DNA from: Lachnospiraceae bacterium AD3010
Lineage (GTDB): Bacteria > Bacillota > Clostridia > Lachnospirales > Lachnospiraceae
NCBI GenBank assembly: GCA_000622025.1
Contig: KK211389.1
Span: forward strand, 124,001 to 188,000
Length of the DNA: 64,000 nt
Reading direction: 5' to 3'
Under the pieces are notes generated by a model. The model did not search any database. It saw only the letters and a program-made list of their open reading frames with translations, and had not been told where the DNA came from. A program made the translations under genes and the position numbers. Below are positions 36,020 through 47,083 of the stretch, in pieces (the stretch's first letter is position 1; the number at the start of each line of letters is the position of its first letter).

Positions 36020-36508
36020 TTATCCCGAAGCCTTTACCCGGGATCGTTTTCTATCGATATTCAGTAACAACGCCGTCATTAACAGTATCCCAACGGAATC
36101 CACAAGCACATCCTGTATCTTCCCGGATCTGCCTCTTACAAAGGTCTGGTGGTATTCATCGGAGCAGGCATACAGCAATGAAAAAAGCACCGTGGAAAAG
36201 TATAGCATCTTCTTTGAATTTGTCCAGAATAAAAAAGCAAACCATATGGATAGCGTAAGAATGGCATATTCAGTCATGTGGGCGCATTTGCGCACTACCT
36301 CATCTATTCCCGAAGCCCTTAGTGCCCTTTCATCCGGATCAAGCTCCTGCCCGAAGATAAAGCTTCCCGCATCCACCAGACAGTAAGAGACCCACATACT
36401 CTGTGCAGTCGACTCCTCTGCCTCCCTTGCAGACATCTGGAAAATAAGGACCATGATGATAACCGCCGGAAGAAGCGCAAGATAGCTCTTAAAACTCCTT
36501 TTTTTCAA
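36020..36508 (-). CDS. VanZ-like membrane protein
   Basis: A 162-residue protein with four hydrophobic segments. The VanZ-family landmarks are present: KCAHMTEYAILTLSIWF and SLLYACSDEYHQTFVRGRSGKIQDVLVDSVG, where the E-Y and D-E-x-H-Q residues are conserved. VanZ proteins are linked to low-level teicoplanin resistance in one context, but most family members are of unknown role. The start is TTG with GGAGG eight bases upstream, overlapping the end of the next upstream gene by 20 bp, so the pair is coupled. Confidence 0.88.
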   Translation of the reverse strand: MKKRSFKSYLALLPAVIIMVLIFQMSAREAEESTAQSMWVSYCLVDAGSFIFGQELDPDERALRASGIDEVVRKCAHMTEYAILTLSIWFAFLFWTNSKKMLYFSTVLFSLLYACSDEYHQTFVRGRSGKIQDVLVDSVGILLMTALLLNIDRKRSRVKASG

Positions 36509-37253
36509 AGCAGTAACCTCCGTACACGGAAGAAAGGATGATATAGATCACGCTGCTGATAATAACCTTAGGCACATTTCTGGTGGCATAGAACTGCAGC
36601 TCCTGAAACTGTGGAGTCAGAAGGAAATTCCGAATAAAAATGGCCGGAGGAAAAGCAATATTGTCCGTTGCAAGAAGCATTATTATCCTGGGGATCAGTA
36701 CCACAAAGAGAAAAAACATGAAGAACGCCTTCTTCCTCGGCGTAAAAACAAAGCAGAACATATTGGCAAGAGACAGCCCCGCAAGAAATAAGGGCATCGC
36801 AAGGACCACAGCCTCAAGAAAATCAAGGATAACCGAGATATCTATGGTGCCGTCATGAACCTGGAAAACGGGAGTGATCACAAGAAAAGCGACCGTGGCA
36901 AAAAGAGCGAGACAAAGGAGAACCAGTATCTCCGTTATGAGCTTTCCAAGGAAAATATGCCTTCTCGTGAGCCCGATGGTAGACTTATCCCTGAGTCTCG
37001 GATCAGGGTATGAAGGTCCCAGCACCTCATCAGCCACAAAGATGAGCGCATAATAGGGCAGCCAGAAAAAGCCCTTTGCAAACATTATAAGATTATAGGC
37101 AAAGGTCCCGTCATTCATCCCGTAAATAATATCCCGGAATGCAGTCATAGAGAGATTTGCCACAAGAACCGCAGCCAGTATCCCGATTATAAACATCCTG
37201 AAATACTTATCGGTAAGGGATCTGCCGAGCTGTGTTTTTATATAATATGCCAT
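36489..37253 (-). CDS. multi-pass membrane protein, unrecognised
   Basis: A 254-residue protein with about six helices. The layout (N-terminal cytoplasmic stretch, helix at about 20-45, long loop with YPDPRLRDKSTIGLTRRHIFLGKLITE before a helix pair) resembles ABC-2 type permeases. However, no ATPase gene is adjacent and no family signature is certain. It is translationally coupled to the downstream VanZ-like gene. The ATG at 37253 has only a weak AAAG site. It could be a permease-like envelope protein; function unknown. Confidence 0.6.
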   Translation of the reverse strand: MAYYIKTQLGRSLTDKYFRMFIIGILAAVLVANLSMTAFRDIIYGMNDGTFAYNLIMFAKGFFWLPYYALIFVADEVLGPSYPDPRLRDKSTIGLTRRHIFLGKLITEILVLLCLALFATVAFLVITPVFQVHDGTIDISVILDFLEAVVLAMPLFLAGLSLANMFCFVFTPRKKAFFMFFLFVVLIPRIIMLLATDNIAFPPAIFIRNFLLTPQFQELQFYATRNVPKVIISSVIYIILSSVYGGYCFEKKEF

Positions 37254-37313
37254 TTCTTTACAAGCTTAAGCCGGACGCCCTGTCATTATCCCGGACTCCG
37301 GAAAAAAACTATA

Positions 37314-38861
<1,548 letters not shown>

Positions 38862-38897
38862 TCAATCCGTATAGTTTAACAGAAAAATAAGAAAAAG

Positions 38898-39398
38898 TCA
38901 TTTAAAGAACACCTTTGAAGGATAAAGATGTTTAACGGCATCGATAATCCTTTGATCCGGTTCGAATATCACCTTCTGCATATTTTTTCCGTCACGGATC
39001 ACCAAGACAAAACGGCGCTCCTTAAGGTCCCGGGAGCTGAAATCCCGAATCTTAAATGCCTGATCCCTGTAATTATCGAGCACCGGAGATCCTTCCTCCG
39101 CAAGGATCTCCATTTTATCAAGGTCGTATTCTGCTATATTCCTTCTTTTTTCCTTTGAATAAATGATGTCAACGCTCAGACTGCGGTTCAGATACAGATA
39201 TTCATACTCCACATTGAGCCTCGGAAGGAAGAAAAAGCAGCCTGCCGCAAAAGCAGCTGCAGGAATAAGAAAAAAAACAGAGAAAAAAAGTCCCGCAGCA
39301 AAAAAAACAAGAGTGGCAGTGTATGCAGCTATCCTTATAAGATTGTCATAGGGTGAAGGCTTTTTCTCAACAAGCCACTCCACATAGGTCTCATTCAT
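38898..39398 (-). CDS. DUF6106-like small membrane protein
   Basis: A 166-residue protein. The N-terminus MNETYVEWLVEKK precedes two hydrophobic helices (about 22-65). A soluble beta-rich domain follows with LNVEYEYLYLNRSLSVDIIYSKEKRR and RRFVLVIRDGKN, ending HLYPSKVFFK. This matches my memory of the clostridial DUF6106 family, of unknown function, which resembles PH-like membrane proteins. It starts 5 bp after the CPBP protease gene and probably ends the addAB transcript, before a repeat. Confidence 0.65.
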   Translation of the reverse strand: MNETYVEWLVEKKPSPYDNLIRIAAYTATLVFFAAGLFFSVFFLIPAAAFAAGCFFFLPRLNVEYEYLYLNRSLSVDIIYSKEKRRNIAEYDLDKMEILAEEGSPVLDNYRDQAFKIRDFSSRDLKERRFVLVIRDGKNMQKVIFEPDQRIIDAVKHLYPSKVFFK

Positions 39399-39403
39399 TA
39401 TCC

Positions 39404-40006
39404 TTACCTGACGGGAAAAAAGGGTTTCTCCGGCAGCGTGCTTTTTTCAGGTGCCGTTTTATAAAAATACATCAAAATAAGGCAGGAAACAAGCCCCGAT
39501 ACCAATATTAGCGAAATACAGAACGGCATTTTATTAAATAAACTCCCTACCGGAAGGAAGTAAAGCACATATACATAAATATTGGCGGCCGAATGAAGGA
39601 ATACAGCTGAAAGAAGGTTTTCAAAACGCCAGTAGACATATGCAAGCACCAGTCCGAAGATAAACGCATATATAAACTGAACTGCATTTCCGTGGTACAG
39701 TCCAAAAATAACAGCTGATCCTATACCTGCAGCCTGTGCGATCACATACACGCAAAGCCTTCTGAAAAAGAGAAAGCGGAAGATGATCTCTTCAATAACA
39801 GGTGTGACTATCCCGTACAGCAGTATTCCCATCCAAAGGGACAGACGGAACAGCCATGGCCTTATCTCCGTACTGTAGGCCGGAAAAAGCCTGTCAACAT
39901 GAAGGATCGACACCAAGAGGTTCAGGCACATGGCAAGAGATACCCCAAGCGGCAGGCATAAAATAAGCTTCTTTTCAAACTTTGTCCTATCATCACTCCC
40001 GGACAT
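39404..40006 (-). CDS. CPBP-family intramembrane metalloprotease
   Basis: A 200-residue protein with about five to six helices. It has the family's EExxxR motif in PVIEEIIFRFLFFRRL, a histidine in IFGLYHGN and a late SAANIYVYV near the third motif. CPBP (CAAX protease and bacteriocin-processing) proteins cleave peptides in the membrane and are often linked to peptide maturation or immunity; none is evident here. The ATG overlaps the addA stop as TGATG, so it is coupled to AddA. The function here is unknown. Confidence 0.87.
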   Translation of the reverse strand: MSGSDDRTKFEKKLILCLPLGVSLAMCLNLLVSILHVDRLFPAYSTEIRPWLFRLSLWMGILLYGIVTPVIEEIIFRFLFFRRLCVYVIAQAAGIGSAVIFGLYHGNAVQFIYAFIFGLVLAYVYWRFENLLSAVFLHSAANIYVYVLYFLPVGSLFNKMPFCISLILVSGLVSCLILMYFYKTAPEKSTLPEKPFFPVR

Positions 40007-43000
40007 CAGAGGAATATCTCCTTCTTCAACTTAACGGAATAAATGATCATATCCTTAACCGGCATCCGGAGAAGTCCCTTAAGCGCTTCTCCGTATAGCT
40101 CCAGCTGTTTACGGTATCTTCTGACCAGATTATCACCTGAGTCCACATTATCGGTTTTGTAGTCGATAACGCTGAAGGAACCGTCCTCGATAAAGAATGC
40201 ATCGATTATACCCTGTATCTGCACATTTTCATTTTCCGGTCCCTCCGGAAAAACATAGGATGCACTCCTTGAAACTATAAAGGGCTGCTCTCTGAATAAG
40301 TTCTTATTCTTCCCGGCATCACTCATTCTCCTCCAGGTATCGGTCTTCAGAAAGCCTGAAATATCCGATTCCTTCACGAGCTCCCGCTCCTCCTTTAGAA
40401 TACTGCCCTTAGCTATGAGACCGGATAAGAAATCTTCAACAACATTTTTTCCGCTGTCAAGCTCCGGGGGGATAAGACTCATAACCTTATGAAATGCCGT
40501 TCCCGCTTCCGCAGCCCTCCGCATCCTCTCTTTCCTTAGTTTTCTATCCACGGACGCGGCAGTATCATCCTGATCTGCCTTATTCTTCCCTTCGCCGGAC
40601 AGAAACTCTGTTATATCTACGCTATCAGCAATGCTTAAAAAGTCATCATCCTCCATGGCCTTTTTCTTAAGCTCGGATACACTGACCTTTGAAGGTGTAA
40701 GGATCGCTTTTTCATAGGGATAGCTCCAGTCAAGGAAAACCGGTATATTTCTGAATAAAGCTTCATCTCCCGGAGAAGATCCTGACAGCACCCGACCCTT
40801 CAGGGCGGAAAGAGAAAGTCCCTCCTCCACCCTGTCTGCAGTCAGCCCCTCCGTACTAATACTGCTTATATCAAAGCATTTTTTAAGTGATCCATCCTCG
40901 TCCTCCTGAATAGCACAAAGAAAAAAATCCAGAAATGAAGAGGCACTCTCCACACTGCAGGGCTTGGCGAAGCTCTTTTCACTGTCCTTTACAACTCCGG
41001 AAACAATAAGCTTTTCCTTTGCCCTGGTAAGTGCCACATAGAGAATACGCAGCTCTTCTCCGATATCATCAAGCTTCATCCTGCGCTCAACAGCCGAATG
41101 CAGTATGGTCTTATACTTTATCCTCTTTTCGGGATCGATAAGGCTGATCCCGAGTCCCAGATCTCTGTGGCATATGATATCACTCGTTACATCCGTAATA
41201 TTAAAGCGTTTATTGATATTCATCAGAAAAACGACAGGAAACTCAAGCCCCTTGGACTTATGTATGCTTAATATCCTTACAGCATTCAGGCTCCCCTCTG
41301 CCGAAGCCTCCGAAAAGTCCATTTCATACTTCTGCATTCTTTCGATGTACCTTAAGAAACTGAACAGTCCTCTGTAATTCGTACTTTCAAAGTCGGCTGC
41401 GCGCTTGATTAAAAGCTCCAGATTCTCCCTTCCGCTGCCCTCAAGCGAGGAAACATATAGCGAATAGGAGCGCTTTATGATAAGCCTTATAAGCTCATGT
41501 AAAGGAGTGTGGGAAATAAGGGATCTGAAGGACTCGATACCTGAAATAAAAACATCTGTTTTCTTTCTGATCTCCTCCCTGTAATCCCCGTTTTCTACAG
41601 CATCTATAAACAGCCCTTCTTCATAGGACGAACGTATTTCCGCAAGCTCCCCGTCGCTAAAGCCTCCGAAGGGGCTCTTCATTGCGGCGATAAGCGGGAT
41701 ATCCTGCCTTGGATTATCGAGAACTGTAAGGTAATTCAGCACATCTCTTACTTCTCTTGTCTTAAAATAGCCGTTTTTCCCTTCAATAACAGCTGGTATG
41801 CCTCTTCCCTTCAGAACGTCTCTTACTATGTCATCATATCCCGAAACAGATCTCATTAATATGCAGAAATCCGAGTATTCCGCCCTTCTCTTCGTGATCC
41901 TCCCCTCTTTATTCTCCGTTACCTCAAAGCTTTTAATAAGAGCTTCGATCCTTCCGGCAATAAAGGCTGCTTCAAGCTCCAGATCTTCAAGCTCATTTTC
42001 CTCATCCTTTTCAATCAGGGTGAATTCGGCCCTGTTTTCCGTACTGTCCTCATCATAGCCTTCCCCGTAGATAAGCTCCTGAGTCTTATCGTACTCGATA
42101 CCTCCCGTTCCCGGATGCATAATAAGCCTGAAAAGGCTGTTTACCGGCTCTGTAACGCTCCTTCTCGATCTGAAGTTTTTGTTTAAGAGGATAAGCTCGT
42201 TCTTTTCATCACCGGAATACTGCTCAAATCTCCTCATAAAGATCCCCGGCTCGGCAAGGCGGAAACCGTAGATACTCTGCTTCACATCCCCTACGGTGAA
42301 ATAATTATCATTTACCGCGATCTCTGTAAGTATCGCTTCCTGCAAGCTGTTACTGTCCTGGTATTCATCGGTCATGACCTCCGAAAAACAGTCACGGTAG
42401 CTGTCTCCTGCCGGACCTTTTAAAACCTTTAATGCCATATGCTCCACATCCGAAAAATCAAGTACCGATCTCATTGCCTTCTTTTCCGAATATCTCTCCC
42501 TGAATTTAAGCGTAAGCTCCGTAAGTGCTTTTACGGCAGGATATGCGGCCCTCATTTCCGAAGCCGCCTCTTCCCTGTCCTTTGAAAAGAGCTCATCCTT
42601 AAGCTTCCTTAAGCTCTCCTTTAGCTTATTCCTGTGGTTCTTTACCTTATCCTTTTTTGCCGGGTCCACGTTTTCGTCCTTTTTAGGTGAAAGACTCTTA
42701 AAGGAAAGTAAGGATAAGGCTTTATATCTGTCAGAGTAGCTCTTTTTTTCAAGAAGGGAAGCGACATTATCCCTTTCCCCGGAAAGAACGTCACTGTACA
42801 TATAGGGTCCGTCAGCTTCTCCTGATAACCTTAAGAGCCTGTCATAGGCTTTCAGGATATTATTAAGGACCAGATCCGAAACAGATATCAGATATTCAAG
42901 ATAATAGGGCTCTTCCTCGTCCGAATCCCCATAGGGAAGAGGCAGCTTTTGCAGCCAAACTAAAGGATCCACCCTGGAATCCGCGGCATTTGAGAGCTTT

Positions 43001-43521
43001 TGTATAAGCTCCGCTAAATCCCTGTCATCCTTACCCGGAGAGCACATATCGAGAAAGCGGTAAAACTCCTCAGAGCCCTCCTCATAGGCTTCATTCAGTA
43101 TCTCGTCACAGGCATCCTCTTTTAATAAGGCAGTTTCATTTTCATCACCCACCCTGAAGGAGGGATCTATCGCAGCTTCCTCAAAGTTCTCCCTTAAAAC
43201 CCTTACGCAGAAGGAATCTATGGTCATTATGTTTGCGTTATGGATAAGACCCAGCTGCTCCTTTATCCTTTTATCACCGCTTCTTTTAAGAAGCTCATCG
43301 GAAAGCCTTTTCCTTATCCTTTCCCGCATTTCTGAAGCAGCCGCATTGGTGAATGTGACGGTCAGTATCCTGTCTATATCTACAGGGTCATTCTTATCAA
43401 GAACTCTTTTGACCATCCTCTCAACCAGCACAGCCGTCTTTCCGGAGCCTGCAGCCGCGCTTACAAGGATATTCTTATTTCTGCATTCAATTACTTTTTT
43501 CTGTTCTTCGGTAAATTCCAT
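40006..43521 (-). CDS. addA: ATP-dependent helicase/nuclease subunit AddA
   Basis: A 1,171-residue UvrD-type helicase with a C-terminal RecB nuclease. Walker A SAAAGSGKTAV is at about residues 21-31. Then come TVTFTNAAASEMRERI, MTDEYQDSN, FTVGDVKQSIYGFR, ILSIHKSKGLEFPVVFL and LRILYVALTRAKEKL. The nuclease motif VIDYKTDN with upstream GIIDAFF is near the C-terminus. It forms the AddAB repair complex that processes double-strand ends to load RecA. It lies downstream of addB with a repeat-filled gap of 74 bp. Length and motifs are normal. Confidence 0.96.
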   Translation of the reverse strand: MEFTEEQKKVIECRNKNILVSAAAGSGKTAVLVERMVKRVLDKNDPVDIDRILTVTFTNAAASEMRERIRKRLSDELLKRSGDKRIKEQLGLIHNANIMTIDSFCVRVLRENFEEAAIDPSFRVGDENETALLKEDACDEILNEAYEEGSEEFYRFLDMCSPGKDDRDLAELIQKLSNAADSRVDPLVWLQKLPLPYGDSDEEEPYYLEYLISVSDLVLNNILKAYDRLLRLSGEADGPYMYSDVLSGERDNVASLLEKKSYSDRYKALSLLSFKSLSPKKDENVDPAKKDKVKNHRNKLKESLRKLKDELFSKDREEAASEMRAAYPAVKALTELTLKFRERYSEKKAMRSVLDFSDVEHMALKVLKGPAGDSYRDCFSEVMTDEYQDSNSLQEAILTEIAVNDNYFTVGDVKQSIYGFRLAEPGIFMRRFEQYSGDEKNELILLNKNFRSRRSVTEPVNSLFRLIMHPGTGGIEYDKTQELIYGEGYDEDSTENRAEFTLIEKDEENELEDLELEAAFIAGRIEALIKSFEVTENKEGRITKRRAEYSDFCILMRSVSGYDDIVRDVLKGRGIPAVIEGKNGYFKTREVRDVLNYLTVLDNPRQDIPLIAAMKSPFGGFSDGELAEIRSSYEEGLFIDAVENGDYREEIRKKTDVFISGIESFRSLISHTPLHELIRLIIKRSYSLYVSSLEGSGRENLELLIKRAADFESTNYRGLFSFLRYIERMQKYEMDFSEASAEGSLNAVRILSIHKSKGLEFPVVFLMNINKRFNITDVTSDIICHRDLGLGISLIDPEKRIKYKTILHSAVERRMKLDDIGEELRILYVALTRAKEKLIVSGVVKDSEKSFAKPCSVESASSFLDFFLCAIQEDEDGSLKKCFDISSISTEGLTADRVEEGLSLSALKGRVLSGSSPGDEALFRNIPVFLDWSYPYEKAILTPSKVSVSELKKKAMEDDDFLSIADSVDITEFLSGEGKNKADQDDTAASVDRKLRKERMRRAAEAGTAFHKVMSLIPPELDSGKNVVEDFLSGLIAKGSILKEERELVKESDISGFLKTDTWRRMSDAGKNKNLFREQPFIVSRSASYVFPEGPENENVQIQGIIDAFFIEDGSFSVIDYKTDNVDSGDNLVRRYRKQLELYGEALKGLLRMPVKDMIIYSVKLKKEIFL

Positions 43522-43541
43522 AATATGATGTTTGGGGCAAA

Positions 43542-43620
43542 TGTCATTCTGAGCGAAGCGAAGAATCTATTACTATCTCTCAAGGATGTCAAATGTCATT
43601 CTGAGCGAAGCGAAGAATCT
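43542..43620. repeat. two direct copies of the dispersed repeat between addB and addA
   Basis: Identical TGTCATTCTGAGCGAAGCGA-AGAATCT copies lie at 43542-43568 and 43594-43620 in the same orientation, 52 bp apart. The second copy overlaps the 3' end of addB and supplies its last codons and stop. Confidence 0.9.
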
Positions 43621-46600
43621 TTCATCATCTCCACTGTTTCCGGTATTTCTTTGATCTTTTTTAACCTTCTCTCTCTGAAGCCCGGAGTCCTCCTGTCAAA
43701 CCTGCAGCAGTCGGAAAACTCACAGTAGCTGCAGGGGCTTTTTCCGTCAAGTACCGCCGGCGATGGCTCAATTTCACCCTCTCTTATCCTTTCACGGATC
43801 TCCAGCACCTTCCTTCTCACATAATCCTCTATTACCTTAAAATCCTCTGTATCGGCAACACTGGATGAGGACGAAAAGCTTCCGTCCTTATTAAAGGAAA
43901 CCGGCACAACAGATGAAGCTTTTTCAAAGTCCGAATCAAAAAGCCTTATCACCTGCTTTTCTGAATTGACGATCCCCCGGAGCTTCACGGCCTCAAGCTT
44001 TTTCTCCTGAAGCTCGGAATCCGAGCCGGATTTGAGATCTCCCTCCTTTATCACCGGGTCATCAATATGATAATAGAATATCCCGGCGGGCTTTACCTCC
44101 GTTCCCGGATGGGCTATCCTCTCTATCTCCATTGCCCCGCTTAAATAGATCACAAGCTGCAGATCCAGGCCATAGTAGATCCTTGAAATGTCAAAGGCCT
44201 TATTCCCGCTCTTATAGTCAATAACGGAGACATATAGCGTGTTTCCCTCTTTCGCACTGTCGATCCTGTCGATACGGCCCTTTAATCCCTGCAGCTTAAA
44301 TTCCTGCTCAAACATCTCGGGATCAAAGCTGCCTCTCTCAGACTGCTTTTTCACGGCCAGTACCGTGGAGTGCAGTATCCTTCCTATCCGCCTTATAAAG
44401 TATTTATTCCGTTCCGAGCTGAAAAGAACAACATTTTCGTTTTCATTTAAGTACCTTTTCAACGCTTCCTCTGCAAGGGCCTCAGTCTCACCTATATCCG
44501 GATCCCTGTAGCTTTTTCCCTTTTCCTTCAGTATGGATGAGTAAAGATTCAGCACATTATGGAGCACAGACCCGAGATCCCGTCTTTCAAAGCCGAATTC
44601 CTCCCGTTCTATGGCCTTTATTCCATATATCATAAAATGCCTGTATGCACACTCAGCGTATCTTTCAAGTCTTGAGGGACTGAGCTCCGAAGGATTTCCG
44701 TAGAGAGTATTAATGACTGCAGTGCTTATCCTGTCCTCTCCATGGAGCTTAAAGCAGAAGTCAAGGATATTATCAAATACCTGCCTTTTAAGCGGATCTT
44801 TGGAAAACTCCGTGTAAAGAAGCCGCGCCCTGTCAATATTCCTTCCTCCCTTAAGTGATGAGGCAAAGTCCGAGTAAAGATCGCTTTCCGAATATAGCTC
44901 ATCCCTTTCCTCGAAAAGCACCTCATTTACCCTTAAGAAAACGCTTTTTATATCTGAAATAAAGAGAGAGGGGTTTAGAGCTTTTCCGTCGCTGTCACTT
45001 AGAGAAAAGCTTAGGATAAGCTTTTCCGACGGTTTGGTCACGTTCATATAGAAGTAAAGCCTGCTTAAACCTATCCGCTCTCTCGCTGAAGGGGATACTT
45101 CAACACCCTTTTCCTTAATGAATTCCCGGTCAAAGTCGGACAGAAGTCCATGTCCCGTATTCGAAGCCGGGATAAGTCCGTCGTTTAAGCCCATAAAGAA
45201 AAGGACTTTGATATTATCAAAACGGCTTCTTTCCGTATCTCCGGCCTTCACACAGTCAAGTCCCGGAGGGAGAACCCCGGTCTTTATGGCTTCAAATCCC
45301 GCATCCAGTATTTCGGAAAACTCCCTTAGGCTCATCCTTTCATCAGGTATCAGACTCTCCATACGTGAGATAAATTCACTGACCTGCTCCGGAACCCTTT
45401 TTATAAGGTCTGATCCCCTAAGATCTCCCTCTTCCTCAAGCTTCTCGGAAAGAGCCTCCATTTTTTCATCAATGCCGGAATTAAGGATAAAGTCTTTAAG
45501 AGCAGCAGTGTAGAGCTTTACGGGCTTTGCTCCTCCGGATACTGTATCCGTAAAGGGGTCGAGTAAGCTTATCAGGCTTTCCCTTGCAGCATTGATAAGC
45601 TCCAGCTCTTCCTCGCTTAAACGCTTCGTATGTATCCGGAAGGGCTCACTGTACTTTTTCCTGCCCCTTATATTCATTGCACGTACATAGTTTTCCAGCC
45701 TGTCACCGTCCTTATCTGAAATACCCGTAAGACCCGAACGCACAAAGTGAAAAACGCTTTCATAGCTTAGATTTTCAACAACAGCCTCAATTGCAGAACG
45801 GATGAATTCGGTATAGGGGTTTAAGAGGATCTCTGTTGTTGAATCTATAAATAAGGGAACTCCCTCCCTTTCTGCCTCTGCGGAAAGAATGCGTGCATAT
45901 TCCTCCGGCTTTGACATAACGATCCCTATCTCTCTATATCTTAAACCCTGCCGCACAAGCTTCATAACCTCATGTATCACATATTCCGCTTCTCTCTCGG
46001 GATTACAGGCCTTTACGATACTTACTGCCTCTCCTGCCTCTTCTTCTGAGGATATCCCTCTGAAAAGGCATCTTTCAAGCTGCCCTAACACGGGGGTATT
46101 TAAAAAACGGTTTCTTTCGGTCTCATAAAAATGCAGGGTATTTATCTCAAAATGCGCATTTTCTGCGATCTCCCTTATTTTTCCTATGGTCGTTACCGAA
46201 AGTGAAAAGAGCTCTCCGTCTTTCCCGTCATAGTCTAGGCTCACGGAAACCTCTTCCACATAGTTAAAAAGCGCGGTGAGAAAGCGGTATTGTATGGGAG
46301 TGAAGCCTGTAAAGTCATCAAAGTAGATATGGGCACCCTTCAAGAACGCTGCACGTTTTGCAGCCTCGGCAGCCCTGTCAAGAAGCTCTTCGCGGGTGAC
46401 GAACTTTTCTTCGATCTTCTCCCTGAATGCCTTATAAAGAATATATATATCCTTTAATTTTGCGGAAAGGTATTTCTTTTCCTTACCTTCAGAAAGCTTC
46501 AGCACATCCTCCGGGCTTATCTCATATTGCACGAATTCGGATATCACAGATTTTATCTCATTGATACAGCCCGGCCGCGAGATGTTTTTCTTTAATACGG

Positions 46601-46922
46601 TGAGCTCCTTCTCATGCTCTGAAACAACGGTTCGGAGGATAAGGTTTTTTCCAGTATCGTCAATTATCTCCTTTGTATTCCCCCCGGCATTGTCAAATAT
46701 CCTGTGAGCCAGACGGTTAAAGGAAAGAACATCGATATTCAGGATACCCTGCCGGGCGGAAAGGGAAATAAGACGGTCAGTCACGGCGTGGCTCACCTGT
46801 TCGGGAACGATCACGAGATGGTTTTTTCTGATATCTTTTTCAGCTTCGTTTAAGACCCCGGAAAAGAGAGCGGTGCTTTTCCCGCTTCCGGCAGGTCCGA
46901 GAAATATGTTTAATTTGGGCAT
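43596..46922 (-). CDS. addB: ATP-dependent helicase/deoxyribonuclease subunit AddB
   Basis: A protein of about 1,108 residues with Walker A IFLGPAGSGKST at the N-terminus and the long AddB body. A C-terminal RecB-like nuclease has VIDYKSGNKAFD. The four Fe-S cysteines appear as an upstream ECAYRHFM cysteine and CSYCEFSDCC. The ORF begins with TTG at 46952 and has ATGs at 46940 and 46922; none has a clear ribosome site, and 46922 (MPKLNIFLGP) matches the family start. The final residues KDSSLRSE and the stop are encoded by the dispersed repeat copy at 43594-43620. It shares its upstream region with the divergent tRNA-Arg gene. Confidence 0.94.
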   Translation of the reverse strand: MPKLNIFLGPAGSGKSTALFSGVLNEAEKDIRKNHLVIVPEQVSHAVTDRLISLSARQGILNIDVLSFNRLAHRIFDNAGGNTKEIIDDTGKNLILRTVVSEHEKELTVLKKNISRPGCINEIKSVISEFVQYEISPEDVLKLSEGKEKKYLSAKLKDIYILYKAFREKIEEKFVTREELLDRAAEAAKRAAFLKGAHIYFDDFTGFTPIQYRFLTALFNYVEEVSVSLDYDGKDGELFSLSVTTIGKIREIAENAHFEINTLHFYETERNRFLNTPVLGQLERCLFRGISSEEEAGEAVSIVKACNPEREAEYVIHEVMKLVRQGLRYREIGIVMSKPEEYARILSAEAEREGVPLFIDSTTEILLNPYTEFIRSAIEAVVENLSYESVFHFVRSGLTGISDKDGDRLENYVRAMNIRGRKKYSEPFRIHTKRLSEEELELINAARESLISLLDPFTDTVSGGAKPVKLYTAALKDFILNSGIDEKMEALSEKLEEEGDLRGSDLIKRVPEQVSEFISRMESLIPDERMSLREFSEILDAGFEAIKTGVLPPGLDCVKAGDTERSRFDNIKVLFFMGLNDGLIPASNTGHGLLSDFDREFIKEKGVEVSPSARERIGLSRLYFYMNVTKPSEKLILSFSLSDSDGKALNPSLFISDIKSVFLRVNEVLFEERDELYSESDLYSDFASSLKGGRNIDRARLLYTEFSKDPLKRQVFDNILDFCFKLHGEDRISTAVINTLYGNPSELSPSRLERYAECAYRHFMIYGIKAIEREEFGFERRDLGSVLHNVLNLYSSILKEKGKSYRDPDIGETEALAEEALKRYLNENENVVLFSSERNKYFIRRIGRILHSTVLAVKKQSERGSFDPEMFEQEFKLQGLKGRIDRIDSAKEGNTLYVSVIDYKSGNKAFDISRIYYGLDLQLVIYLSGAMEIERIAHPGTEVKPAGIFYYHIDDPVIKEGDLKSGSDSELQEKKLEAVKLRGIVNSEKQVIRLFDSDFEKASSVVPVSFNKDGSFSSSSSVADTEDFKVIEDYVRRKVLEIRERIREGEIEPSPAVLDGKSPCSYCEFSDCCRFDRRTPGFRERRLKKIKEIPETVEMMKDSSLRSE

Positions 46923-46945
46923 ATCATGATTGTACACCATTGATG

Positions 46946-46974
46946 TTGACAATTAAACGTCATTTTTGTAAAAT
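46946..46974 (+). promoter_or_regulatory. sigma-A promoter of tRNA-Arg
   Basis: TTGACA (46946-46951), a 17-bp spacer and TAAAAT (46969-46974) give an almost perfect consensus. The expected start is near 46981, about 14 bp before the mature tRNA. Confidence 0.85.
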
Positions 46975-46994
46975 ATCAAAAGTGTCAAAAAAAT

Positions 46995-47068
46995 GCGCGC
47001 GTAGCTCAGCTGGATAGAGCGTCTGGCTACGGACCAGAAGGTCGCGAGTTCGAATCTTGTCGCACGCA
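46995..47068 (+). tRNA. tRNA-Arg, anticodon ACG
   Basis: The cloverleaf is complete: acceptor GCGCGCG, T8-A9, D-arm GCTCAGCTGGATAGAGC, anticodon stem TCTGG/CCAGA around CTACGGA (anticodon ACG), variable AGGTC, T-arm GCGAG-TTCGAAT-CTTGT, acceptor CGCACGC and discriminator A. CCA is not encoded. The acceptor stem has one C4-A69 mismatch. ACG would be edited to ICG and read CGU/CGC/CGA. A large palindrome follows directly. Confidence 0.96.
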
Positions 47069-47083
47069 TCGGATGGAGTCAAG

